The notes under the pieces: generated by a model | Database searches by the model: none | Seen by the model: the letters and a program-made list of their open reading frames with translations, nothing else | Told to the model about the DNA's origin: nothing | Source of the DNA: Saccharopolyspora_D taberi | GTDB taxonomy: Bacteria; Actinomycetota; Actinomycetes; Mycobacteriales; Pseudonocardiaceae | Assembly (NCBI RefSeq): GCF_039534165.1 | Contig: NZ_BAAAUX010000030.1 | Location: forward strand, 1 to 58,563 | DNA: 58,563 nt | Reading direction: 5' to 3' | Made by a program: the position numbers and the translations under genes | Shown here: positions 1 through 8,142 of the stretch, piece by piece | How positions within the stretch are numbered: the first letter of the stretch is position 1 | How the letters are laid out: each line of letters opens with the position of its first letter

Positions 1-966
1 GTGCCGGTGGCGGGTCCGCGACCTCCGGTCGCACCGCCCCAGCCGCCCGCCGGGTACGCACCCCCGCAGCCGATGCCGCCGGGACGGCCTCCGCAGCAGG
101 GCCACGTGATCCAGCAAAGCCCGCAGCAGCAACAGCAACAACCACAGCAACAGCAACAGCGCGCCCCGCTGCGTCCGGGCCCGCAGCAACCTCCGGCGAT
201 GCCGGAACCGCCGCAGCGGGCGCCGCGCCGGAACGAGCGCGACCCGCTGGTGCTCGCGTTCGTGCTCCACCAGTTCCCGATCGGGCACATGCCGGTCGCC
301 GCGAGCAGGCCGAGCGGGCAGGTCGCTCCGGCGGAGGCGGAGGCCGAGGCCCACCGGTCCGGTCGGTTCGCGCCGCAGGACCACCCGCAGGCGGACCTGG
401 TCGACGACACCGACGCGCTGGCCAGGGTCCGGTCCGGCGAGTCCGGCGGGCTGGAGCGGGAGGAGCCCGGCTCGGTTCCGGAGGACGTGATCGGCGCGCA
501 CGATCCGCTCGGCGAGCTCAGCGAGATCGAGTGGGAGCACAAGTACCAGGTGCGGGACGGCGAGTACGCCTGGCCGCCGACCGGCGAGCACCCCGAGGGC
601 GGGGTCGCCGAGGCCGAGCCGGTGGTGCTGGAGCCGGACACCGTCGTCGACCGGATCGGCGACGGGGAGGGCCGGATGCTGGCCGCGCTCGGGACCTCCT
701 TCTCCCAGCGCTGCCTGCCGCCCGAGCACCTGGAGCGCGCGTACCGGCGGTACCGGGTGATGCGGCGGCTGCCGGTGTGGCAGATCGCGACCGCGCCGTG
801 GTTCGCCCAGCCCGGCGGCGGCATCCGGTACCGCGCGACCTACCCGCTGGACGATCTGGTCTCCTTGGGCTACCTGGTGGAGCTGACCAGGCAGCGCGAG
901 GCGGCGGAGGCGCAGACGTTGCGCATCGACCGCGAGCAGGCGACAGCCGAGGAGGCCGCGAAGTGA
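1..966 (+). CDS. TNT-domain (NAD+ glycohydrolase-like) toxin, 5'-truncated by the window edge
   Basis: The frame is open from base 1, so the gene probably begins upstream and the GTG at position 1 need not be its start. The visible 321 residues begin with a Pro/Gln-rich linker (about 1-80, with a poly-Gln tract at 41-53), then an acidic spacer, then a C-terminal domain (about 180-296) resembling the tuberculosis necrotizing toxin (TNT) fold. Hallmarks are a DRIGDGEGRMLA stretch, GTSFSQRCLPPEHL, APWFAQPGGG near 265-274 and a final LVSLGYLVEL. TNT domains hydrolyse NAD+ and are usually carried at the C-terminus of secreted multidomain proteins. As I recall the family, the GGG is followed by x-Q-Y with a catalytic Gln; here the sequence is GGGIRY, so Arg276 sits at that place. 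The stop overlaps the start of the next small gene. The domain call is fairly secure; activity is not. Confidence 0.72.
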   Translation: MPVAGPRPPVAPPQPPAGYAPPQPMPPGRPPQQGHVIQQSPQQQQQQPQQQQQRAPLRPGPQQPPAMPEPPQRAPRRNERDPLVLAFVLHQFPIGHMPVAASRPSGQVAPAEAEAEAHRSGRFAPQDHPQADLVDDTDALARVRSGESGGLEREEPGSVPEDVIGAHDPLGELSEIEWEHKYQVRDGEYAWPPTGEHPEGGVAEAEPVVLEPDTVVDRIGDGEGRMLAALGTSFSQRCLPPEHLERAYRRYRVMRRLPVWQIATAPWFAQPGGGIRYRATYPLDDLVSLGYLVELTRQREAAEAQTLRIDREQATAEEAAK

Positions 967-1265
967 ACACCGAATCCGTGCTCGGCTGGCTGGAGGCGAT
1001 GGGCGTCCCGAACGCCATGGTCTCGGTGGGCGCCGAGGCCGACGACCGCTGGTGCCTGGTGCGCGAGGAGGTCGACGGCGCGACCGGGTGGGAGGTGTTC
1101 TGGCGCGAGCACGGCAACCGCTACGACTGGGCGCGCTTCAACAGCGAGCAGGTCGCCTGCTTCTACCTGTTCGGCAGGCTCACCTGGACCCAGGCGCTGC
1201 GCGGCGTCATCGGCCCGGTCGACACGACCAGCACCCCGGCAAAGGGGACTCCGGCCCAGGGCTAG
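963..1265 (+). CDS. Small protein coupled to the TNT gene, candidate immunity partner
   Basis: A 100-residue protein whose GTG start overlaps the TGA stop of the TNT-domain gene (GTGA), implying translational coupling. It is rich in Trp, acidic residues and aromatics (GWEVFWREHG, DWARFNSEQVACFYLFG) and has no signal peptide or membrane segment, so it is probably cytosolic. I do not recognise a named family. Size, acidity and position directly after a toxin-like C-terminus are what one expects of an immunity protein; M. tuberculosis TNT also has a cytosolic immunity factor encoded next to it. The function is inferred from context only. Confidence 0.6.
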   Translation: MNTESVLGWLEAMGVPNAMVSVGAEADDRWCLVREEVDGATGWEVFWREHGNRYDWARFNSEQVACFYLFGRLTWTQALRGVIGPVDTTSTPAKGTPAQG

Positions 1266-1359
1266 GGATCTTCCCGGCAAGCCGCGGTGCACGCACCGGG
1301 CGTGCTCGCCGAGGTAGCGCAGCAGTCGCGCGAAGGGCTAGGGATCTTCCCCGCAAGCC
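1259..1359. repeat. Pair of 25-bp direct repeats
   Basis: Bases 1259-1283 and 1335-1359 are the same 25-bp sequence (core GGGCTAGGGATCTTCC) with one mismatch, 76 bp apart start to start. The first copy contains the TAG stop of the small TNT partner. The second lies just before the 3' end of the convergent hisN-like gene. This looks like a local duplication of the end of the partner gene. Confidence 0.6.
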
Positions 1360-1372
1360 ACCAGCCAGCTGA

Positions 1373-2140
1373 TCAGCCCAGCAGCCCCAGCGCGGTTTCG
1401 TGCAGCTGCCCGTTGGACGACAGAGCGCTGCCGCGGTCGTACCGAGCCGCACCGGACAGGTCGGTGAACCTGCCCCCGGCCTCCTCCACGAGCACCTGCA
1501 CCGCGGCGACGTCCCAGGGGTTCACGATCGGCTCCGCGGCGAGGTCGATCGCGCCCTCGGCCACCAGGCAGTGCTGCCAGAAGTCGCCGAACGCGCGGTT
1601 CTCCCAGCAGGCGTCGACCAGCCGCAGGTAGGACTCCCGCGAGTGGTGCTGCGACCAGGTCCCGAGGTGGGTGGTCGAGACGTAGGCGTCGGAGATCTCG
1701 CGCACGCCCGACACCGAGATCCGCTCCGGCTCGCCCCCGGCGACGCTCGCCCAGGCTCCCGCGCCGGACGCCGCCCACCAGCGCTTGCCCAGCGCGGGCG
1801 CGCTGATCACGCCGACCACCGGCCTGCCGCCGTCGACCAGCGCGATCAGGGTCGCCCAGGCCGGGACACCGCGCAGGAAGTTCTTCGTGCCGTCGATCGG
1901 GTCGAGCACCCAGGCCCGGCCCGGGCCCGCGGTGCCGCCGCGCTCCTCCCCGGCGACCACGTCGTCCGGCCTGCGCTCCGCGAGCACCTCGCGGACCGCG
2001 TCCTCCACCGCGAGGTCGGCGTCGGTGACCGGGGTGCGGTCGGGCTTGCGGTCCACGGCCAGGTCGCGCGCCCGGAAGCGGTCCGCGGTGATCGCGTCGG
2101 CGACGTCGGCGAGGTGCAGGGCGAGTTCGAGATCGGTCAC
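1373..2140 (-). CDS. hisN: Histidinol-phosphatase, inositol-monophosphatase family (HisN-like)
   Basis: A 255-residue Mg2+-dependent phosphatase of the inositol monophosphatase superfamily. Visible motifs are the metal-binding GEERGG (about residue 65), WVLDPIDGTKNF (about 78-89) and the C-terminal EPIVNPWDVAA. The sequence around GDFWQHCLVAEGAID is the type seen in HisN, which dephosphorylates L-histidinol phosphate in actinobacteria; other substrates such as inositol phosphates are possible. I chose the GTG at 2140 because TAGGGT lies 7 nt upstream, a typical leaderless -10; a GTG at 2149 is also in frame but overlaps that box. It converges on the TNT-partner region and is divergent from the response-regulator gene. 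Confidence 0.8.
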   Translation of the reverse strand: MTDLELALHLADVADAITADRFRARDLAVDRKPDRTPVTDADLAVEDAVREVLAERRPDDVVAGEERGGTAGPGRAWVLDPIDGTKNFLRGVPAWATLIALVDGGRPVVGVISAPALGKRWWAASGAGAWASVAGGEPERISVSGVREISDAYVSTTHLGTWSQHHSRESYLRLVDACWENRAFGDFWQHCLVAEGAIDLAAEPIVNPWDVAAVQVLVEEAGGRFTDLSGAARYDRGSALSSNGQLHETALGLLG

Positions 2141-2251
2141 ACCCGGCACCCTATTCGAGCCGCCGCGCCCGGCCCGGACGCGGCCGGGCGCGACGGACCG
2201 GGTTCAGCAGTACGCCGCCCGTGATCCTCGCCGACCTCTAGGCTGGGAGGC

Positions 2252-2926
2252 GTGAGTGTTGTCCTGCTGGCCGAAGACGACCCAGCCATCGCGGTGCCGT
2301 TGTCGAGAGCGCTGCAACGAGAGGGCTATTCGGTGCAGGTGATCGAGGACGGCCCCGCGGCGTTACGGGCGGCGTCCTCCGGGGGGATCGATCTGCTGGT
2401 GCTCGACCTCGGCCTGCCGGAGATGGACGGGCTGGAGGTGTGCAGGCGGCTGCGCGCCCAGGGCCGCGGGCTGCCGGTGCTGATGCTGACCGCCCGCACC
2501 GACGAGGTCGACTTCGTCGTCGGCCTCGACGCCGGCGCCGACGACTACGTCGCCAAGCCCTTCCGCCTCGCCGAGCTGATGGCCCGCATCCGCGCCCTGC
2601 TGCGGCGCGGCGCCCCGGAGACGCTGGAGGCGTCCGGGGTCCGGCTGGAGCTGACCGCGCGGCGGGTGCTGGTCGACGAGCACGAGGTGCAGCTGGCGAA
2701 CAAGGAGTTCGAGCTGCTGCGGGTGCTGATGCAGCACGCCGGTCAGGTGGTCACCCGCGAGGAGATCCTGGACGAGGTCTGGCCCGAGCCCAGCCGCAAG
2801 GGCAGCAAGACGCTGGACATGCACATCTCCTGGCTGCGCCGCAAGCTCGGCGACGGCAACAGCAGGCTTGACGACCAGCGCATCGCCACCGTCCGCGGCG
2901 TCGGGTTCCGCTTCAACGCCGACTGA
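2252..2926 (+). CDS. OmpR/PhoB-family response regulator
   Basis: A 224-residue response regulator. The receiver domain (1-118) has the acidic pair E8/D9-D10, phosphoacceptor D52, T80 and K102. The C-terminal winged helix (about 127-223) ends in the usual TVRGVGFRF. It forms an operon with the histidine kinase, whose ATG starts 2 nt after its stop. TAGGCT at 2239-2244 lies 7 nt before the GTG start, suggesting a leaderless transcript. The stimulus cannot be read from the sequence. Neighbours do not suggest a specific regulon, so no symbol is given. Confidence 0.9.
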   Translation: MSVVLLAEDDPAIAVPLSRALQREGYSVQVIEDGPAALRAASSGGIDLLVLDLGLPEMDGLEVCRRLRAQGRGLPVLMLTARTDEVDFVVGLDAGADDYVAKPFRLAELMARIRALLRRGAPETLEASGVRLELTARRVLVDEHEVQLANKEFELLRVLMQHAGQVVTREEILDEVWPEPSRKGSKTLDMHISWLRRKLGDGNSRLDDQRIATVRGVGFRFNAD

Positions 2927-2928
2927 CC

Positions 2929-4203
2929 ATGCGCCGCCGCATCCTGCTGTCCACCCTGCTCGCGGTGGCCGTCACCGCCGCGGTGTTCGGGTTCCCGCTG
3001 GGCTTCAGCGCGCTGAAGCTGGTCGAGGACTTCACCAGGGGCGATCTGGCGACCCGCGCGCAGCAGATCGCCACGCTGCTCGACGAGCAGATCGCCTCGC
3101 ACCGGCCGATCGACCTCAACGCCGCCCGGCTCGCCGTGCCCGGCGGGGCCCGGCTGGTCGTGCGCACCCAGCACCAGGACTACACCTACGGACCGGATCC
3201 GGGGCGCGATCCGCTGGTGGAGATGGTGCCGACGGTCAAGAGCGGCACCGTGACCATCGCCTCGCCGAGCGCCCCGGTGCGGGCTCAGCAGTTGCAGGTC
3301 GCCGGCCTGGTGCTGCTGCTGGTGGTGCTGTCGGCGGGGACCGGGATGATCGTGGCGACCGTGACCGCCCGGCGCCTGGCCGATCCGCTGCGCCACGTCG
3401 CCGCCCGCGCGGCGCGCCTGGGCGCGGGCGACTTCCGGGCGGACCCGAAGCGGCACGCGGTTCCCGAGCTGGACCGGGTCGCCGACGCCCTCGACGCCTC
3501 CGGCGCGGCGCTGTCGCACCTGGTGCAGCGGGAGCGGGAGCTCGTCGGTGACGTCTCCCACCAGCTGCGCAGCCGGCTCACCGCGCTGCACCTGCGGCTG
3601 GAGGCGCTGGCCGAGATCAAGGACCCGGACGTGTCCGAGGAGGCGTCCGCGGCGCTGGAGCAGGCGGAGCGGCTGTCGAAGGTCCTCGACGACCTGCTCG
3701 CGGCGGCCACCGCGGCCCGCGCCAAGGACGCCGAACCGCTCGACGTGTCGACGCACCTGTCCGACGTGGCGGCCGAGTGGCGGGACCCGTTCAAGGCGGA
3801 GAGCCGGACGCTGCGGCTGAAGGTGCCGGAGGGGCTGCTCGCCCGCGCGACCCCGGCGCGGCTGCGCGAGGTGATCGGCGTGCTGCTCGACAACGCCCTC
3901 CGGCACGGCGAGGGCACCGTCACGCTCGCCGCGCGGCACGGCAACGGCACGGTCGTGGTCGAGGTGGGCGACGCCGGGCCGGGCGTGCCGGACCAGCTGG
4001 TGCCCTACGTCTTCGACCGCGGTTTCTCGGCGGGCGGGTCCACCGGCGTCGGGCTGGCGCTGGCGCGGGCGCTGGTGGAGGCCGACGGCGGCAGGCTGGA
4101 GCTGAGCAAGGCCCGGCCCGCGCTGTTCGAGGTGTTCCTGCCGGTGGCGAGGGCCGACGACGTGCTCGGGATTCCCTGGAAGATCGAGTCCCGGCCCCGC
4201 TGA
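2929..4203 (+). CDS. Sensor histidine kinase, partner of the upstream response regulator
   Basis: A 424-residue membrane kinase. TM1 is at about 5-27, a short extracytoplasmic sensor follows (about 30-120), TM2 is at about 124-145, then a HAMP region. The H-box GDVSHQLRSRLTAL has phospho-acceptor H211, and a HATPase domain follows with LLDNALRHG (N box), GDAGPGVP (G1) and STGVGLALA (G2). The F-box is short (YVFDRGFSAG). The H-box has Q-L-R-S rather than E-L-R-T-P, a variant seen in actinobacterial kinases. It converges on the gtrA-like gene, with 4 nt between the stops. Confidence 0.88.
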   Translation: MRRRILLSTLLAVAVTAAVFGFPLGFSALKLVEDFTRGDLATRAQQIATLLDEQIASHRPIDLNAARLAVPGGARLVVRTQHQDYTYGPDPGRDPLVEMVPTVKSGTVTIASPSAPVRAQQLQVAGLVLLLVVLSAGTGMIVATVTARRLADPLRHVAARAARLGAGDFRADPKRHAVPELDRVADALDASGAALSHLVQRERELVGDVSHQLRSRLTALHLRLEALAEIKDPDVSEEASAALEQAERLSKVLDDLLAAATAARAKDAEPLDVSTHLSDVAAEWRDPFKAESRTLRLKVPEGLLARATPARLREVIGVLLDNALRHGEGTVTLAARHGNGTVVVEVGDAGPGVPDQLVPYVFDRGFSAGGSTGVGLALARALVEADGGRLELSKARPALFEVFLPVARADDVLGIPWKIESRPR

Positions 4204-4207
4204 GCGC

Positions 4208-4735
4208 TCAGCGCCGGCTGAAGCTCATCTCCCGGGGCTCGGCCTCGGCGTGGTGGTGCGTGGGGAAGACCCACTTCCGGAAGGCCCACCAGCGGAAGGC
4301 CATCCCGACCAGCAGCCCGACGATCTGCCCGGCGGTGAAGTCGGCGATCTCCTCCACGAACCGGCTGGTGAACGGTTCCTGGAGGTGCAGTAGGTACCGC
4401 GAGATCCACAGCGGCGCGGCGTAGAGCCCGATCCCGATGCCGCTGACGGCGAAGTACAGCGCGGCCTCGTGGTGCCGCTCCCGGCCGCCGCGGGTGCGGA
4501 ACGACCACTCGCGGTTCAGCACGTACGACACGATCGTGGCGACCAGCACCGCGACGATCTTCGCGGTGACCGGCTTGGGCGCGAGGATCGTCAGCTTCAG
4601 GAAGTAGAAGATCGCCGTGTCGATGAAGAAGGTGATGCCGCCGACTACTCCGAACTTGAGCAGCTCGCGGTGGCGGATAGCGATCCGGCGGTACGGCTGC
4701 GGGATGCGCGTGAGCACCGACTCGACAACGGACAC
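4208..4735 (-). CDS. GtrA-family membrane protein
   Basis: A 175-residue protein with four predicted membrane spans and the GtrA signature KFGVVGGITFFIDTAIFYFL near the N-terminus, VSYVLNREWSF in the middle and a basic C-terminus. GtrA proteins are thought to help move polyprenyl-linked sugars across the membrane or to modify surface polysaccharides. It corresponds in position to the GtrA gene next to purK in mycobacteria (from memory, Rv3277). TAGACT at 4743-4748 lies 7 nt before the GTG start, suggesting a leaderless transcript. Confidence 0.82.
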   Translation of the reverse strand: MSVVESVLTRIPQPYRRIAIRHRELLKFGVVGGITFFIDTAIFYFLKLTILAPKPVTAKIVAVLVATIVSYVLNREWSFRTRGGRERHHEAALYFAVSGIGIGLYAAPLWISRYLLHLQEPFTSRFVEEIADFTAGQIVGLLVGMAFRWWAFRKWVFPTHHHAEAEPREMSFSRR

Positions 4736-4792
4736 GCTTCCGAGTCTACGGATTTACTCCAACCAGGTGACTGCGTCGGTGAAACGTCCGAT

Positions 4793-7036
4793 TTATCGGA
4801 GTGGCCGGCCCAGAGCGGGCTCCCTTCCGGGTGGCGTCGAGCTTTCCGCCGGGGTCGAGCTGGTGGTCGGAGGCGTGGTGCTGCTCGTCGTCGACGGCGA
4901 TGTGCTCGTCGTGGGCGGTTCCGTCGTGGACGTGGGCGGTTCCGTCGTCGAGGTCGGCAGCGGCGGATGGTGCCAGCACGGCCGTTCGTACGCGCCGGGC
5001 AGCGGCCACCACGGGCAGTCCGGCCAGCTGGTCTCGCTGGTCGGGCGCGGCGTGCTGGTGGGTTCCGAGGTGCTGGTCGGGTGCGGGTTCTCCGGCGGCT
5101 CCGGCCACCACGGGAACCACAGCCACAGCTCGGCGGTGTCGCGGTCGGTCGCCGCGCCCAGGGACGCGGTCACCGGGATCGTGATCCAGCGGTGCAGCGG
5201 GTCCGGAAGATCGTGCCGGTCGTCCGGCCATTCCGGCAGGCCGGGAAGGCTGTCGAGCCACACGTCGCCGAGGTAGCGCTGGCCCGGCGCCAGCTCCACC
5301 GAGCACTCGACCTGCCCGACCGGCCGCGCGGAGCACTCCGGCGGGAGGCCGGTCGCGCTGACGCCCGCGGGCAGCTCGGCCACCGCCCGGGCGCGGCCGG
5401 AGCTGTTGCCGGTGTTGTGCATGGAGATCAGCACCCGGCTGCGCAGCCAGGGCACGTGACCCAGGCCGGTCGCCTCCACGTCGATGCCGTCGACGGGCTC
5501 CGGCTCGACCACGACCGGCACCGTCGGCAGCCGCAGGTCGATGGTCTGACCGGCGGTGACGGTGGCGGTGATGGTCCCGCCCTCGGCGGTCTCGTCGGCG
5601 CTGACCAGGAACCCGATGGTCAGGTTCTCCCCGGGGGCGAGCCCGCGGTCGGTGGTGCACCGGATGCTGCCGGGGGCCTGGTCGCAGCGCACCGGCGGCC
5701 CCTGGACCTGGGTCCGGTAGCCCGCGCCCGCGCTCTGCGGAGTGGTCGACGCCGGACCCGACGACCCGGCGCCCGGCACGGTCGCGGTGACCCCCGGCGG
5801 CAGCGTCAGCGAGGTCGTGACCGGCTCCGACGGGCCGGAGCCCGAGTTGTTGATGGTGATCGGCAGCGAGGCCGGAGCCCCGCCGGCGACCAGCTGGATA
5901 GGCGCTCCCGGGCCGCTGGCGTTCAGCATCGGCGTGGCGGGCGGTGGTTGCGGCGCCGGTGGCGGCGGGAGCTGCGGTGCGGGCGGCTTCGGCTTGGGCG
6001 GAAGCGGAGCCGGCGGCTTCGGCGGCGGTTGCACCGGAGCCGGCGGTGGCGGTGGTGGTGGGGGATCCGCCGCGACGGGGCGGAGCTCCTCGGTGCCCGC
6101 GGCTGCCGCGAGAGCGATCGCCGCGGCCAGGGCGACCCCGGAGAAACCGGAGGTCACCGTCTGCCGCGGCACCGAGGTGGCCGCCGCACCGGCCGCCCCG
6201 GCGGCTGCCGCGCCCCCGGCGCCCGAGCCGGAGAGCGCGAGGTAGCCCGCGGCACCCCCGCCGAGCACCAGCGGCGCGATGATCAGGTGCAGGGCGCCGT
6301 TGACCTCGGCCAGTTCAGCGGCCAGGGCCCGGCACCGGTCGCAGCCGTCGAGGTGCGCCTCGACCTGCGCGGTCTCCCGCTTCGACAGGCCCTTGCGGGT
6401 CCAGGCCCCGAGCCGGTCCATGGCCGCGCGGCACTGCTCCACGCCCGGGGTGTTCTCCAGCTGCCCGAGGTGGACCTGCAGGTACGCCTGCCGCAGGCCC
6501 TCGCGGGCGCGGTAGGCCAGCGCGGAGACGCCGTTGGCGGTCAGCCCCAGCAGCGGCGCGACCTCGGACGGCGACTGGCCCTCGATCTCGACGTGCCAGA
6601 GCACCGTCTGCCACCGCTCCGGCAGCCGGGCGAACGCCTGCGCGGCGAGCGTGCGTTCCAGTCCGGCCACCGCGGTGTCGGTGAACGGGACCCCGACGTC
6701 GGCGCCGGAGACCTCGGCGACGTCCGGGGCGAGGTGGAGCTTCTTGTCCCGGCGGGTCCGGTCGTAGGCGGTGTTGCGCAAGGCGGTCAGCAGGTACGCG
6801 CGGAAGGCGGTGGTCGGGCCCCGCCCGGCGCGCAGCGTGTCCAGCACCTTGGCGAACGCCTCGGAGACCAGGTCGTCGGCTTCCGCGGTGGACTTGGCCA
6901 CCTGGCGCGCCATGTTGTAGGCGGCGTTGACGTGCCGTTCGTACAGCTGGGCGTACGCCTCGGTGGAACCGTGCCGGACCGCCTCGATCAGCTCCCCGTC
7001 ACTGGGGCCCTGCGTATCTGCCGGAGCTGTTGCCAC
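4793..7036 (-). CDS. ECF sigma factor fused to zinc-finger, membrane and Pro-rich C-terminal domains
   Basis: A 747-residue protein, several times longer than a normal ECF sigma factor. Residues about 12-95 are sigma region 2 (LYERHVNAAYNMARQV, DDLVSEAFAKVL) and about 130-185 are region 4 (RLPERWQTVLWHVEIEG). A zinc-binding anti-sigma-like motif follows, H228-x3-C232-x2-C235. Two hydrophobic stretches (about 248-270 and 300-318) precede a long Pro-rich linker with a run of eight prolines. Two beta-rich repeats resembling CARDB/DUF11 modules (ITINNSGSG..., LISMHNTGNSSG...) and a Ser/Thr/Pro-rich tail complete it. The design matches the class of large actinobacterial ECFs with C-terminal extensions (ECF52-like, from memory). 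The natural model is a membrane-tethered sigma factor controlled by its own C-terminus. Start is GTG at 7036. Confidence 0.82.
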   Translation of the reverse strand: MATAPADTQGPSDGELIEAVRHGSTEAYAQLYERHVNAAYNMARQVAKSTAEADDLVSEAFAKVLDTLRAGRGPTTAFRAYLLTALRNTAYDRTRRDKKLHLAPDVAEVSGADVGVPFTDTAVAGLERTLAAQAFARLPERWQTVLWHVEIEGQSPSEVAPLLGLTANGVSALAYRAREGLRQAYLQVHLGQLENTPGVEQCRAAMDRLGAWTRKGLSKRETAQVEAHLDGCDRCRALAAELAEVNGALHLIIAPLVLGGGAAGYLALSGSGAGGAAAAGAAGAAATSVPRQTVTSGFSGVALAAAIALAAAAGTEELRPVAADPPPPPPPPAPVQPPPKPPAPLPPKPKPPAPQLPPPPAPQPPPATPMLNASGPGAPIQLVAGGAPASLPITINNSGSGPSEPVTTSLTLPPGVTATVPGAGSSGPASTTPQSAGAGYRTQVQGPPVRCDQAPGSIRCTTDRGLAPGENLTIGFLVSADETAEGGTITATVTAGQTIDLRLPTVPVVVEPEPVDGIDVEATGLGHVPWLRSRVLISMHNTGNSSGRARAVAELPAGVSATGLPPECSARPVGQVECSVELAPGQRYLGDVWLDSLPGLPEWPDDRHDLPDPLHRWITIPVTASLGAATDRDTAELWLWFPWWPEPPENPHPTSTSEPTSTPRPTSETSWPDCPWWPLPGAYERPCWHHPPLPTSTTEPPTSTTEPPTTSTSPSTTSSTTPPTTSSTPAESSTPPGREPALGRPLR

Positions 7037-7238
7037 GCCGCACCTTCCTCGCCCGCCCGCGTCCGGGCTGCGCCGGTCCTGCCAGAGCCGTCGTCGTTGT
7101 GAGTCATATACACGTTGCTCATGACGGCTGGGAGCTGAAGATTAGTGTGATCTACTTCAAACCCGAAACGCCAACGCGTGCACCGTCATGGGCGAGCGCC
7201 TCTTGCGTCCCTTTTGCAGAAAGCGTGAAGGAGGGGCG

Positions 7239-8057
7239 TTGAGCAGGAGAGAGTGGACCCGGCGGTGTGACGGAGGGCTCGTTCAGGGGAGGAGCCGGGC
7301 GCTGCGGTCGAGGTGGCGCACCGCGAGCCTGGCGGCGGGCTGGCCGTTCCCCAGCGACTGGGCCTCCGCGGCGGTGGACCGGGTGTGCCAGGCCGTGGTG
7401 ACCGGTGGCGATCTGACCGAAGGGCTGGGCGACCTCGGCGCCGCGCGCGCCGAGGCGGGCGTGGGGCTGGCCGGGACGTTGCAGGACCTGGCGGCCCTGC
7501 ATGCCGCGGGAACCGGCCACCACGACGGCCTGGTCTCGCCGGACCCGGACGCGGTGCCCGCGAACATGATCCGCGCGACCGCGCTGGGCTGGGCGGACGT
7601 GATCGCGCGGCTGACCGTCGGGCGCGAGGTCGACGACCCGCTTACCGGGCTGACAACGCTGTCGTACCTGCGCACCCGCCTGCACGAGGTCTACCGCTCG
7701 GCGCGGGCCCGGGGCTGCTCGGCGGACGAGGAGTTCACCCTGGTCACGGTGTTCCTCGACGTCCCGGAGGACGACCACGGCTACCCGCGGATGATGGCGA
7801 TGGTGCTCGCCGCCGACGTGCTGCGGACGGTGTTCGACGGGGGCGAGACGGTGTCGCTGGTGCGGCCTTCGGCGGCGGCGGTGCTGGCTCCCCTGGACGA
7901 GTCGCTGGAGAGCCGCTGCACCCGGGTGCGGTGGATGATCAAGCAGCGGATCGCCGACGACCCGGGGCTGTCGCTCAACAGCCCGGTCCGGGTCGAGCGG
8001 GAACCGCTCCCGGCCGAGCACGCGCAGGCGTGCGCGTTGCTCACGTCGATGGCCTGA
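7239..8057 (+). CDS. Unassigned protein with a degenerate GGDEF-like segment
   Basis: A 272-residue protein, probably cytosolic. I chose the TTG at 7239 because a strong Shine-Dalgarno AAGGAGG (7228-7234) sits 4 nt upstream; an ATG at 7188 is also in frame but has no good site. A segment DDPLTGLTTLSYLRTRLHEV resembles the opening of diguanylate cyclase GGDEF domains, but there is no GG[D/E]EF active-site loop, so catalytic activity is unlikely. The gene is divergent from the ECF sigma factor gene and could be under its control. Function unknown. Confidence 0.68.
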   Translation: MSRREWTRRCDGGLVQGRSRALRSRWRTASLAAGWPFPSDWASAAVDRVCQAVVTGGDLTEGLGDLGAARAEAGVGLAGTLQDLAALHAAGTGHHDGLVSPDPDAVPANMIRATALGWADVIARLTVGREVDDPLTGLTTLSYLRTRLHEVYRSARARGCSADEEFTLVTVFLDVPEDDHGYPRMMAMVLAADVLRTVFDGGETVSLVRPSAAAVLAPLDESLESRCTRVRWMIKQRIADDPGLSLNSPVRVEREPLPAEHAQACALLTSMA

Positions 8058-8062
8058 CAGCC

Positions 8063-8093
8063 GGTGCGGGCGGCGCCCGCGTGCCCCCGCACC
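8063..8093 (+). terminator. Hairpin between the 7.2-kb gene and purK
   Basis: GGTGCGGG (8063-8070) pairs with CCCGCACC (8086-8093). An alternative inner hairpin is GCGGGC-ggc-GCCCGC (8066-8080). It follows the stop at 8057, but there is no U-tract, so termination is only possible. Confidence 0.35.
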
Positions 8094-8142
8094 GACCGGC
8101 CCCCTGCGCCGACCGCGCTGCGCACCGCTTTAGTCTTTTGAC

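Noticed and set aside
118..170. CAG/CAA repeat as a microsatellite locus
   Set aside because: It encodes the poly-Gln part of a Pro/Gln linker within an open frame; ordinary low-complexity coding sequence.
2743..3939. Long open frame antisense to the two-component genes
   Set aside because: High-GC genomes give long antisense frames; composition is His/Arg/Gln-rich nonsense and the + strand genes have clear motifs.
4469..7102. 877-codon + strand frame antisense to the sigma factor
   Set aside because: Shadow of the minus-strand gene: Arg/Gly-rich, no domains, while the minus strand shows sigma and zinc-finger motifs.
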